Origin: Sphaerolaimus hirsutus
Taxonomy: Eukaryota > Nematoda > Chromadorea > Monhysterida > Sphaerolaimidae
Length of the DNA stretch: 64,000 bases
Direction: 5' to 3'
Assembly: GCA_964036195.1 (NCBI GenBank)
Contig: OZ038459.1
Coordinates: 15,621,206-15,685,205 of the forward strand
Part shown: positions 22,740 to 34,435 of the stretch, one piece after another
How positions within the stretch are numbered: position 1 is the first letter of the stretch
How the letters are laid out: the number at the start of each line of letters is the position of its first letter
The notes under the pieces: generated by a model
Databases searched by the model: none
What the model saw: only the letters and a program-made list of their open reading frames with translations
What the model was told of the DNA's origin: nothing
Position numbers and translations under genes: made by a program

Positions 22740-23945
22740 AAATGTATGTAGTGGTGGAATGGCGCCATGGAGCTGGTGCCATTTGAGGGTGCCAATGGGC
22801 GCAACGCCATGGCGCCATGCACACTTGGCACCCTTTTTCCGCAGCGCCCTTGGCGCCTTGCGTCCACTTTTTGAAAGGCGCCGTGGCACCCTTGGCGCTT
22901 GGCCTTTCTTTCCGTGTCACCCCACCCTAAAATGGCGCCAGCATGGTTTCAAGATGGGCGGGCTATTTACAGCAGTCCTTATCGGTGACTGGTCCCCGGC
23001 AAAAAATAAGAATTTTCAAAAGTCAATAATTGATGTGTATGGGTTGTTTGCATGTTAATTAGTTGAATTATCACAAAATTTGCATGCACAAACTTTCTGC
23101 AAGACAGTTACACACACTGATGCATATTCTTCAGGGGGGGGGGGTGTATATTTTTTTTTCAATTTGTCTCAATTTTGGCATGTGTGTACTCCTCTGTTAA
23201 GTGAGTACGCACGCCAAATTTCATCTCAGAACAGTTACTGTATTTCTCCGTGTAAACCACCCCGGTGTTATACAAAACTGAGGCACTTTTCAGCAACCTT
23301 TTTTTAAACTTGTATAAATACGGGAGTTAATTCATCTTGAGGGGGGCAGTATGCACGGATAATTTTCCGATAAATATTTACATATTTTGCATTGTCTTCC
23401 AGTGTGCAGCAAATTCAATGGAAAAAACGTGCATACCATGGAATAACAATGCCTGTGCAAGGCACAACATTCAAATAGTTCAAAACAAGTAGACGTCACC
23501 TTACTGTTCCGCTTGATTTGTCATGTGAAGATTTAAAATTGGCTAACGTTTTTGAAACCATGCATAGCGCCCCGGGGGCGCTATCAAGCTGTATAACGCC
23601 CCGGGCATTGTGCACAGGGGGGGGGGCGGTTTACACAGAGAAATACGGTAGTGGTTCTTATTTTTACACTTTTATTTTTGTTGATCACTGTATTTTTGCA
23701 GAGTGAACGAAATCCCACCGGGGACGGTCCCCAGTGGCAATAGAAATGGCCCTGACAGGGGCCAAACGTCCCCTGTGAGAATTAAACAGAATTTTTGTCC
23801 CCGACAGGGGACGTTGGTTCGCCAGACATCCCCTGTGAGGAAATTTTTAGTCTTGGCTGCACTTGGCGCCATTTGGCGCTTGGCGCCATCTTTCTGTGGC
23901 GCCCCTGGCGCCTGGCACCAACTTTCGCAATGTATACAAATCCTC
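22740..23945. repeat. GGCGCCATGG-type repeats and C-rich TIR relics
   Basis: Bases 22748-22945 and 23850-23915 are dense in GGCGCC/ATGGCGCCA words, also found at 31665-31745 and 34436-34620; each cluster is nearly self-complementary. Bases 23240-23650 carry a CCGTGTAAACC-type end and its complement at TTTACACAGAGAAATACGGTA. No coding evidence. Confidence 0.45.
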
Positions 23946-24155
23946 ATAATATAGGCTATCAACACAGCTCACTGCATAACAAGTAAACAATTTCACCACA
24001 CTTTTGCACGGCAGCGTGAGCTGTGTCAAAGTGCTGTGAACTTGAAAAATACAAACAGCTCATGCTGCCATGCAAAAGTTTGGTGAAATTGTTTCCTTGT
24101 TATGCATTGAGCTGTGTTTATAGCCTATATTATGTGGATTTGTATACATACCCTT
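23925..24155. repeat. Foldback with TATACAAATCC ends
   Basis: Bases 23930-24010 and 24070-24150 are inverted copies (for example ATAATATAGGCTAT and ATAGCCTATATTAT; CTTTTGCACGGCAGC and GCTGCCATGCAAAAG). Confidence 0.65.
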
Positions 24156-24661
24156 GATTTATAACCGTTGTCTCATAAGGGAAATTTGTTCAGGTGAGGT
24201 GCGACTATGTTTGCATGCACGTCACTCCTCAACTGCTGAGCGAAAATATTTGATATTTAAACGTAATGTAATTTTATGTCGGGGCTAACGTGATAATCGA
24301 TGGCATCTTTCTATGACTCCCCTGACCCAAGATATGGTGGGTCTGAAAAAAAGTAAATTTTTCTAAAAAAATTTAGGTGTCGCCCAGAAATAACAAAATT
24401 TGCATGTCAATAACTTGTTCATTTGTCGACCAATTTTTGGCAATCAACTTTTAAAATGATGAAAAATGATTGGAGAGTTCATTTTTGTGGTCAAATCAGT
24501 GATGTAGAATTGTGCATACCTATATCGATTTGGGCCTATGGTTATTGATACGGATGAAAGGCAGAAGTTTGAAGTGCTATAACTTTCGATTGGTAAGAAA
24601 TATCGATCTGATTTTTTTGGTATCGTGTTTCTCTCAATCAATAGTAAAAAAATATATAAAA

Positions 24662-25292
24662 AAGTCGGCAGACATTTCATCCTACAAAATCGGAGAGTTA
24701 AAATTCGCTCGTGAATAGAGCGAACAATGAAACTTGTGTCCCACGCGGGCGCTAGAAATTGAAAAAGAAAATCATATTAAAAGAAAAATGGACATTTCGC
24801 CGCGTGCGTGCGTGCCACGCCCTAGTTATCTACATTTTCCACGTTGCTCGTTGAAAGCAAAAGAATTTGACCGGTCAAACTATCGTTTTACCGTTCAAAC
24901 TACCGTTTTTGTTTTTATTTTATTTTTCCATTCGTTGGCTCTGTTTCAACAGAAGAGAACTTGGCAGCCGGCCAAAATTTTTAAATCCGCTATAAATATG
25001 AATAAAATAGGCTCACAATAGGTATATAACCATGTATATAAACAAAAATAGCGATTATGATGGTGGAAATTGTCAAAGCGAAGCAAATTTTAACAATTTT
25101 AAGCTAACTTTGAGTTTCCACTCTCATTTGTATAATACGCAACTGGTAACTGGGATAAGGGCCAAGTTTTCATACATGACCCAATCTATTCCAATCGTTA
25201 AAATATTGCGTCACAATTCCTAATGCCGCCATGCACTCTCCACTGGAGAGATTGACGCAAATGTTTGTAGGGCGATACGTCTGCCGATTTTA
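24662..25292. mobile_element. About 630-bp TIR element, copy 1 (AAGTCGGCAGAC ends)
   Basis: Ends are AAGTCGGCAGACATTTC and ACGTCTGCCGATTTT. It is near-identical over its length to 25742-26366 in the same orientation. No long ORF is shared convincingly. Confidence 0.75.
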
Positions 25293-25741
25293 AATGATAG
25301 CATGTTCGGAAAAAATTTTTATTTTTGTGTGGAAAAAATGGGTCAAATCAGCATACGATATTTATACATCACTAATCTGACGTCAAAAATGGAATCTTAA
25401 GGTTGTCCCGATCATTGTAAGAGTTGAATGATCCAAGAGTTGTCCCAACTCGGCCCAGAAATGGTAAAGTTATTAAGCTTCAAAGTCAATCACCCAGGTT
25501 GGCCAGATTTTATATATTTTTAATCTAGTGACTGGGGGATTTTTCAAGCAAACAAATTTTTTTAGTCATAGTCCCGACGTGAAACCCCAACATACTCAAA
25601 CAGCATCAAAATTGGGCCAGAGACAAGCGACTGAGAAGCAACAAAAGTGTGGTGGACCCCCAGCCTCCCATTTCTCTATGGTGAAAAGTCTCAACTATTC
25701 TGGCCGCTAGTGTATTATTACTGTTGTGCTTTTACAAGGAT

Positions 25742-26366
25742 AAAGTCGGCGGACATTTCACCCTACAAAATCGGAGAGTTAGAATTCGCTCGTGAATAGA
25801 GCGAACAACGAAACTTGTGTCCCACGCGGACGCTAGAAATTGAAAAAGAAAATCACATTAAACGAAAAATGGACGTTTCGCTGCGTCCGTGCGTGCCGCG
25901 CCCGTGTTATCTACATTTTCAACGTTGCTCGTAAAGAATTTGACCGTTCAAACTACCGTTTTACCGTTCAAACTACCGTTTTTGTTTTTAATTTATTTTT
26001 CATTCGTTGGCTCCGTTCCAACAGAAGAGAACTTGGCAGCTGGCCAAAATTTGTAAATCCGCTATTTATATGAATAAAATAGGCTCACAATAGCTATATA
26101 ACCATGTATATAAACAAAAATAGCGATTATGAAGGTGGAAATTGGCAAAGCGAAGCAAATTTTAACGATTTTTAGCTAACTTTCAGTTTTCACTCTCATT
26201 TGTATAATACGCAACTGGTAACTGGGATAAGGGTTAAGTTTCCATACGTGACCCGATCTATTCCAATCGTTAAAATGTTGCGTCACAATACCTAATGCCG
26301 TCATGCACTCTCCACTGGAGAGATTGACGCAAATGTTTGTAGGGCGATACGTCTGCCGACTTTACA
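25742..26366. mobile_element. About 625-bp TIR element, copy 2, TA target site
   Basis: Ends are AAGTCGGCGGAC and GTCTGCCGACTT, with TA directly outside each end. The 449 bases between the two copies show no such ends, so this looks like two independent insertions rather than LTRs. Confidence 0.75.
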
Positions 26367-26866
26367 CACATTTGGCTGCAACGTCCTCTTTTTGTTGGCT
26401 TTAGCCGTTTATGCCCGACCAGTATAGCAAAAAATAGACCTTAACCAAAAATAGAAATAGTGTTACCATTTTTATGAAAATTGTTATTGTCATGTCATTG
26501 TCATGTCATGCAAATGCTGTACACCACATTCGCTCACTTTGAGACAATGAAATATATTATGAGAAAAAGCTTGTTTGGTTTATCCTGATGAATTATGGTA
26601 GATCTCACCTCACATTTTAATTTTTATCGTTTTTGCCAGGCTCTACATGGTGCCAGTAAAAAAGGGTGCCAAGCGTTAGTGGCGCCACACGGAAAGAGGA
26701 CAACCTTCAAATGGCGGCATGCCATCCATCACTAGTTTGTTTCAAGCGGCAACTAGGACTGGGTTTCACTTTCAACTATCGTGGGTTTCACTTGCCATTG
26801 TGCATTTTTGAGTAGCTATGAAAAGTTGCGACGAGACGAGTGTGGCTGAGTGATATTCAAACATAC

Positions 26867-26935
26867 CTGAGCGGAATCCTGGGGTTTAGCAGCGACAGCC
26901 AGCAAGCAAATTGATGCAAGCAGAATCAGCTTCAT
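26867..26935 (-). CDS. Signal-peptide first exon of an arthropod cuticle-type protein
   Basis: A 23-codon first exon: MKLILLASICLLAVAA then KPQDSAQ, ending at the donor CAG/GTATGT in phase 0. Short Lys-start signal peptides followed by AxPQ-type residues and an intron are typical of arthropod cuticular protein genes (established pattern). Upstream on the same strand are a TATA box and an initiator-like TCAGAT at promoter spacing. No second exon was recognised downstream (26866 to about 22 kb is repeat-rich), so the gene may be a remnant or have a long intron. Function beyond secretion is inference. Confidence 0.6.
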
Positions 26936-26980
26936 GTTGCAAGTTCGGTTCTCTTGTTGTGTTCTTTCTGACTGCGGGCA

Positions 26981-27018
26981 ATCTGATGATATGCCGACAA
27001 AATGCACTCCCTTTTATA
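26981..27018 (-). promoter_or_regulatory. TATA box and initiator of the cuticle-type gene
   Basis: TATAAAAG on the minus strand (27018-27011) with an arthropod-like initiator ATCATCAGAT about 30-35 bases downstream (near 26985), then a roughly 50-base leader to the ATG at 26935. Confidence 0.6.
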
Positions 27019-27290
27019 CCTGCTCATGGCATACAGATGTGCCGCTTTTTAAGACATCAAAAGCGCATGCCGCTTGATTGAAATTGAAATCAGATATGAT
27101 TTATTTTTCAGAATGTTCCCATTGTTGTAATATCATTATTTGCAGTAAATCATTCAAGTACAAGCTTGATCATGAATTACTACGGCATTGGCTATTGTGA
27201 TGATGGAGTTATCTGATAAGCATTCCAAAAATCTCCAGAATTTATTAATTTATAAATATAAGAAAAATAAAAAAATCTTTCTTGATGTAA

Positions 27291-28495
27291 GCAGCGGACA
27301 CGCCAGGTCCGGCACCCAAATTCTGAGTCGGTGCTGGATGCCCTATCTCCAGCTGTAGGGTGGGGGTATTAGAAATTTTGAGGGCATATACTCGAAATCT
27401 CACCCTACAACGGGCTGGGGAAGGTTGGCGACACACCTGAGTGTGGGTTTGCCATATACATGATTTTTTTTGTTGAAAAAATCGCTGTTTGAGCGAGGTC
27501 CGGCACCCTGTGTTTTTTCATACAACGGGCTGCCAAACTAAAACTGTTGGGGGAAATTGATCGAAATTTTGAGGGGGTGTACACGACACCCCCACTACTT
27601 TACACGGAAAATTAACATCACTGGCGACCCCTCTGAAAATGCGCCACTGCAAAATAAACTGATTTTTATTGGAAAATTTGCTGTCCAAGCCAGGATCGTC
27701 ACTGGACAGTGAAAATAAAAATTTCGTCAGAAAAAGTCTCCTAGAGGACATTGTATACCAGCATAAAAGGTGTGCATTTAAAAAAGCATTTAACAATAAA
27801 AATTTCATCTGTTACTTGTATATATTTTTCTCCCCTACACGAGTACCAGATTAAATTTCGATGTTAAGTCAAATTTTTAATAGACACTTTTAATGCTGGT
27901 TTACGATATCCTCTGCGAGACGATTTACAGTAAAAACTGGTGTAAGCAACTTTGCTCCAAAAATGAACCACCATGGAGATTCAATGGTGGTCACTGTAAT
28001 GATGTCTCACAAGCTGAATATTGTTCCTGCAATGATGGCATCGCTGACATTTCAAATTTTTATTTTCACTGTCCAGTGTCGATCCTGGCTTGTACAGCAA
28101 ATTTTTCAATAAAAATCAGTTTATTTTGTAGTGGCCCACTTCCAGGGGGGTCGCCAGTGAGGTTAATTTTCGTGTAAAGTAGTGGGGGTGTCATGTACAC
28201 CGCTCAAGATTTCGATCAATTCCCCCAACAGTTTTAGTTTGTCAGCCGGTTACTTGAAAAAACGAACAAAAAGACACAGGGTGCCGGACCTCGCTCAAAC
28301 AGCGATTTAAAAAAAATAGTCATGTATACGGCAACCCACACTCAGGTGTGTCGCCAACCTTCCCCAGCCCGTATATAGTAGTTGGGGGTAGTATATGCCC
28401 TCAAAATTTCTAATAAATCCCCCCACTACAGCTGGAGATAGGGTGTAAGGCACCCACTCAGAAAGTGGGTGCCGGACCTGGCGTGTCCGCTTTTT
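27291..28495. mobile_element. 1.2-kb foldback element
   Basis: The arms begin GCGGACACGCCAGGTCCGGC (27291) and end in the complement at 28476-28495. Arms of roughly 500 bases match in inverted order (for example ATCTCCAGCTGTAG and CTACAGCTGGAGAT). Apparent ORFs inside are on mirrored arms and are not credible. Confidence 0.75.
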
Positions 28496-28789
28496 GTATT
28501 TACTCCAGGTTCTTACCAGAAAGATTTAATTCTACGTTTTATGAAAAGAAAACATAGCAAAAAACCTCTCATTTACTGTAAATCCACAAATAAGTCCCTG
28601 GGGGAGTTATTTTTCTACAGAATTTTCTGAGGGGGTAATTATTCAGAGGGGAGTTATTCGAGGGGGAGTTATTATTTCGTCAGAATATTCAGGAAGTAGC
28701 ATGATCAATATATTGTTTTAATATGTTTAAATCGGTTCATAATATGTTTAAATCGGTGTAAGACAGTGCAGAAATCATGTAATTCATCC

Positions 28790-30375
28790 AATGAAATCAA
28801 TGCTAGTGTGCATCAACTGCGATCAACGATGGAAAAAACACAGAAATTGAACACAGAAACTCATTGAGTTTCTGTGTTTTTGTTTTACACAGAAACACGG
28901 AAACTCACAAATTTTGAAAAACTCAAAACTCAAATGAGTTTTTTTTTGGAGAACACAGAAACACAGAAACACGGAAACACAGAAAAGTTTTTTGAGTTTT
29001 TGTGTTTTTTTTCAGCAAAGTGGTTGAATGCACATTAATTCAGTTGAACTAAACAAGATAAGATAAGCATCTATAGTATGTAAATATGTACATAATTTAT
29101 TCATATTTTATAATGGTACAAAAAAAGAAATTAAAGATGGCATGCACATCTCATGGTGGATTTGAGAATTTAAGTATCGACATTTAAGTATACCTTATTA
29201 CCTTGAAAACCCCCCCCCCCCCTTGAATTAACTCCCCTCAAAATGGACTGGTGAAATAATAAGCCCCGCCCCACTCGAAATACCCCACTCGAGTTTTTTC
29301 AGCAAAGTGGTTGAACACATTTTCAAAATGCACATGAATTCAGTTAAACTAAACAAGATAAGATATGCATGTATAGCATGTAAATATGTACATAATGTAT
29401 TCATATTTTATGATGGAACAAAAAATAAATTAAAGATGGCATGCACATCTCCTGGTGGACATGTTTTAATATACCGTAAATGCTCTAATAATACAACAGG
29501 TCTCCAATAATATGACATCTCCAATAGTGCGACAGGTTTGGGCATGTTGTGTGAAAATAATCCGACACTCTCCAATAATACGGCACTCTTCAATAGTGCG
29601 ACACCTGAGAAAAAAATAAAAAAACAGCGTAATGATGTCGCAATCTGCGGAAGCCGTGGATTCCGCGCTTTTGGACAATTGTTTTGTTAATGTTGATGTT
29701 TAATGGCGATATAATGGGCGATTGTTGATGTTTATTGCTTTACTCAGTCATGCTCACGTTTGAGTTATGTGGACAATGAAGTTGTTGATTTGATGAAAAC
29801 AATACTGCGACACTCTCTAATAATGCGACATCTCCAATAGTACGACACCTAAAAATGTGCTGAAAAAAATAGTACGACTGTCGTATTATTAGAGCATTTA
29901 CGGTAGTTGTAGTTCAAATCAATTCTGTAGTCTTCCATACAGTGCACATCCATTGAAGAATTTTGGAGTACTGCGTAAATTGTCATTTCTGAGCATTTTG
30001 TTAATGCTGGTGTTGTGATGTGGGTGGATGTCCTCATTGAGGACATTTTTATGTACTTTTTCGAGATATGAATGAATACACATGTTATGTGGGGTTAAAA
30101 CATGTGCAAAACCAATATTTTATAAGAAAACCGCTGTTTCCACATCAAAATGCTGTAAATCAGAATTTAGTGGAGGAAAACTCGAGTTTTTTGGACAAAA
30201 ATTCGAGTTTTTTAGAAAAAAACTAAAAAAACTCGAGTTTTTACAAAAAACACAGAAATAAAAACAGAGTTACTCAAGTTTTTTTCGATAAAAAAACTCA
30301 AAACACAGGTATTCATTTTTGAAAAACTCAAAACACAGAAAGTGTTTTTTTTTGGAGAACTTACCCATCGTTGAC
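28790..30375. repeat. AAACACAGAAAC palindromic repeats and a CTCTAATAATAC TIR element
   Basis: Bases 28830-29015 and 30170-30365 are self-complementary runs of AACACAGAAACTC / GAGTTTCTGTGTTT. Between them a TIR element (29474-29904) starts TACCGTAAATGCTCTAATAA and ends TTATTAGAGCATTTACGGTA, with TCCAATAATRCGACA modules inside. No gene. Confidence 0.55.
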
Positions 30376-30383
30376 TGCGATAA

Positions 30384-31052
30384 ACCGTATTACCTCGAAT
30401 TATCCCCCCTTGAATTAACCCCCCCCCCCCCGCCCTCGAAATTATCCCCCTAAATTTCGGCTGAGGAAATAATAACCCTCCCCCCCTCGAAATACCCCCC
30501 TAAAATTAAGTGTAACGTGAACGTACATGACAAATACCGCAGTTTGTGATCTGTAAAATGCAGAACACACGTTAGAACTGATGATTAAGTGACATTAGGG
30601 GAAGGGTTTTTGTGTACCGTATTACCTCGAAATACCCCCAGAGGGTTTATTATTTCGCCAGCAAAATGTGAGGGGGGGATAATTCGAGGGGGGGGGGGTT
30701 TATTCGAGGGGGGTCTATTATTTCGCCAGAAATTTTCGGAAATTCCCCATACGCAGACGTAGAAAAATCGAACTATCACATAGATTTATATGTGTTTATA
30801 GGCATATATTATTTACTGTATATACACAAAAACCCTTCCCTAACGTCACTTAATCATCAGTTTTAACATGTGTTCTGCATGTTCTTCAGTACAGATCACA
30901 AACTGCGGTATTTGTCGTGTACGTTCACGTTACACTCAATTTTAGGGGGGTATTTCGAGGGGGGGGGTTATTATTTCCTCAGCCGAAATTTAGGGGGGTA
31001 TTTCGAGGGGGGGTTGATTCAAGGGGGGCGATAATTCGAGGTAATACGGTAT
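30384..31052. mobile_element. Compound CCGTATTACCTCGAA TIR elements
   Basis: A half element (30384-30616) abuts a full one (30617-31052) in opposite orientation. The full copy runs ACCGTATTACCTCGAAATA to TTCGAGGTAATACGGTA. A close full copy is at 40943-41370, and a partial one at 32740-32954. Confidence 0.6.
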
Positions 31053-33650
31053 ATAAACTGGTGGAAAATATAAATGGGAAATCAGATACCTCATTTTTCA
31101 TAACTATCTCACAAGGAAACGTGCAGCCCAATACGGCTGCCATTTATTGTGGGGGTGCCCACAACAGTTGCCTACATATATGCCAAGTGGCACCCTCTGG
31201 CACCCCCCCTGTTCTGCTGCTACAGACTGATGAATGTTTTTTTCCAATTTTTTCCCGGCAAATATAAATGGGAATTTTCAAAAAACACACAAAATACAGC
31301 TGCAGTAAAGTGCACAGCCAATTTTTTGTGTGCTGCTAACACAAGTGATGAATACACTTCTGTTGGTGCCTTTTCAAATAAAATAAAAATTACTCATGGC
31401 TTGCCCACAGCCAGGGCCATATCCAGGGGGGGGGGCGGGGGGGGGGGGGGGGGGGCTGCAGCCCCCCCTCCCAGGGCGAGACCTGAAAGTGACCGGAAAA
31501 TTCGATTTTTTCAACGTCAGCTTGAAAAATTTTGCGTGCAAGCGCGCATTCTTCACCAGACATAAGGTATTATCATCCAATTTGCTCCATGTGGCCGCAA
31601 ATCGTTGTATTTTTGTTGTGTTTTTGCTGTTTTGTATGTATATTTACATACATATACAGCGTTCCATGGCGCTGACGCCAACGCCAATGGCGCCATGGCG
31701 TGGCGCGTACTAATGGCGCCAGCGCCATGGTGCCATTCCGCCACTATGTAGCTAAAATGTTAGGGGGGGCTGAGCCCCCCCCCTCGCCGGCCTCTGTAAA
31801 CAAGCAGCCCCCCCCGCTCAAAAATCCTGGATACGTCCCTGCCCACAGCCATTTTTTGACTGCTGGTCAGTTGGGAGTATAATTTGGCACCTGGTCCACT
31901 CACCCCCACAAAACTTGCCTCCAGCAAGCAGGCATGGATTACAAAACCATGACAACAATGATTTTTAACTCTGTGATTATCAAAATTGTGGTTATGATTG
32001 ATAAACTGTTATTTTCAATTTTCTGGGCATGACCTCTTTATTTGTTTGGCCCAGTCACACTAGATACAGGGCACATTGCCCATTGGCCCCTATAGGTTTT
32101 TATCAAATAATTAGTGTCCACATTGAATGGGCACAAGTATTTTGTCATTTGCGTCAAGACACTGCAGGCGCCGGACACGCTGCCAGGCGAGTGCCCCCTT
32201 TACGCAGGGCCATTTTTATTGTTAGCTATAAAAAATACTTGAATGCAAAAACGGGGCCCAGGAGCAGCCATATGTTGCCCCTGACTGCAAACAAGCCAAT
32301 TCTGGCCCCCATGTGCTCCATGAATAGCTTGGGATAGTGGATTGTCCACTTTTTCAAACCTATGTTTTTCTCAAATTTTTTTTCATGTTTGATCAACAAT
32401 GTTGTCATTGTGTGGGTCTTCCGGGGGTTCTGAGTGGGTAGAAAAGATGCACATAATTACAATCTCCCAATGTCAAAAAACTATTTGGTCTTAAATGTCC
32501 AGAAAAAATTGTATCAAAAATGTTAGTTTCATCAGGAACAAAAATTTGTATGGAATTCCCATTTATATTTGCCAGAAGAAAACATGAAAAAAGATTTTTC
32601 TGCATCAAGGTTGGCCTGAGGCGGGTGTCCCCCTGGGTATACATAGTAAATACTTGGGGGCACCTTCACACAAAATGAAAGCCTAACAGCTTGCATGTGT
32701 GATTTGTAAAATACAATTAAGTGATTTTCCCATTTATATTTTCCACCAGTTTACAGTATCATATGCCTATAAACGCAAATAAATCTATGTGATTGTTCGA
32801 TTTTTCTACGTCTGCGTATGGGGAATTTCCGATAATTTCTGGCGAAATAATAGACCCCCCCCTCGAATAACCCCCCCCCCCTCGAATTTTCCCCCTCTCA
32901 AATTTTGCTGGCGAAATAATAAACCCCCTGGGGGTATTTCGAGGTAATACGGTAAATCATTCTTCGAACAAACACACATACATTTTTGTTTACATACATC
33001 TTTCCCATCCATCAAAGATGGGGAGTTTTTGAGGGGGAGTTACTTTTTCCTAAGTCTGCTAGCAGAGGGGAGTTATTCGAGGGAGGGTTTTTTGAGGGGC
33101 GACTTATTCGAGGGGACTTGTTTGGGGATTTATGGTACCTATATATTTTTTCTCTATATATTTCCTCTATATATTTAATCGGTATATTTTCTCTGCATTT
33201 TTCAAAGAGATTTGATCATATACTTTTGAGAGATATTGTGAGATTATATTAAATTATATTTTCTGAAGAACATACATTTTTTGGAATGTTCGATGTGATG
33301 TAAACACTAGGCTGGCAAATAGGGCTTGAAAGGGTTCCAAGGTGAGTGCTGCGTGAATGAATAAAAAAGGAAAAACGGGTCTGTGAATGATCAAAATTCA
33401 CCGGAAAATGCATGAAGTGGTGTGAGTGGATGTATACGTTTCATCCCATTTTTATCAGATACGTGTAACGGATCAGAACCTGAGCATGATAGACCGGTGA
33501 ACTTGCAAACTCGTAAATCAACGGATTGAAATTATCGGAATTCCGCTGTCGTCCGCTTCAAGAAAACATCATTGGAAAACCTATTCGAAGTGCATTCATT
33601 GTTTTGTCGAATGACAATTTTCATAGTGTTTGAATTGATTATCACGTGTG
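31053..33650. other. Non-coding region with repeat fragments
   Basis: Contains G/C homopolymer runs (31420-31460, 31760-31815), a GGCGCC cluster (31665-31745), repeated AAATATAAATGGGAA words (31060, 31260, 32570, 32720) and an inverted CTCGAATAACCCCC half element (32740-32954). No exon was supported. Confidence 0.4.
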
Positions 33651-33654
33651 AGTA

Positions 33655-34282
33655 GGGTGTCAAATTTCCGTTTTCCGTTTTCCGTTTCCGTTTTCCGCAG
33701 GCAAATTTTTTCCGTTTTCCGTTCCATTTTCCGGCTGCTGAACTTTTTTTTCCGTTTTCCGTTCCGTTTTCCGGCTACTAAATTTTCCATTTCTGTTTTT
33801 CCGGCTCATTTTCCGTTTTCCGGCCAAATTTTTAGTTTTTCCGCCTTTTTTCCGTTTTCCGGCTCAATTTCCAGTTTTTCCTCCTTTTTTTCATTTTTCG
33901 CCTCAATTTTCTGTTTTTCCGTCTCATTTTACCGTTTTCTGGCTCAACTTTCTGTTTTCTGTTACAGCCAAACTGGTAAACATTCATGCAGATTGTCAAT
34001 CATGTGAATTTTTTCTGTTTCCAGGAAAATTTACGCAAATTTCTCCCACTTGCGGCAAAATTTCAGCAAATTTTTGTCATTTGCATGCAAATTTCATTTT
34101 TCCGTTTCCGTTTTTCCGGCCCCTTTTTCTGTTTTCCGGCCGCTGAAATTTTTTTTCCGTTTCCGTTTCCGTTTTCCGCCTAGTGCAAATTTTTTTCCGT
34201 TTTCCGTTCCGTTTTCCGGCCGCTGAAATCATTTTTCCGTTTCCGTTTCCGTTTTCCGTAAAAAAATTTTTTTGACACCCTA
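33655..34282. mobile_element. TTTTCCG-rich element with perfect 11-bp TIR and 10-bp target duplication
   Basis: Ends are AGGGTGTCAAA and TTTGACACCCT. ACGTGTGAGT stands immediately outside both ends. The interior is hundreds of bases of TTTTCCGTTTCCG-type repeat with GGC spacers and no coding capacity. Confidence 0.75.
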
Positions 34283-34435
34283 CGTGTGAGTACGATTTTT
34301 GCACAAAAGTTTGTTGCTAGTCTCATTTTTGCTGATTATTTACATCCTGGAGAACATGAATAAAGAAGTTGAATGTGTGCACTTGTGCTGGAGAAGCATT
34401 TTTAGCACACGCAGGGTATTCTACTCGTTTTTTTG

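Noticed and set aside
24662-26366. Direct repeats as LTRs of a small retroelement
   Set aside because: Each copy has its own terminal inverted repeats and TA-type flanks, and the 449-base interval has no coding sequence.
31425-31500. Gly/Pro-rich frames over a G-run
   Set aside because: Produced by homopolymer sequence.
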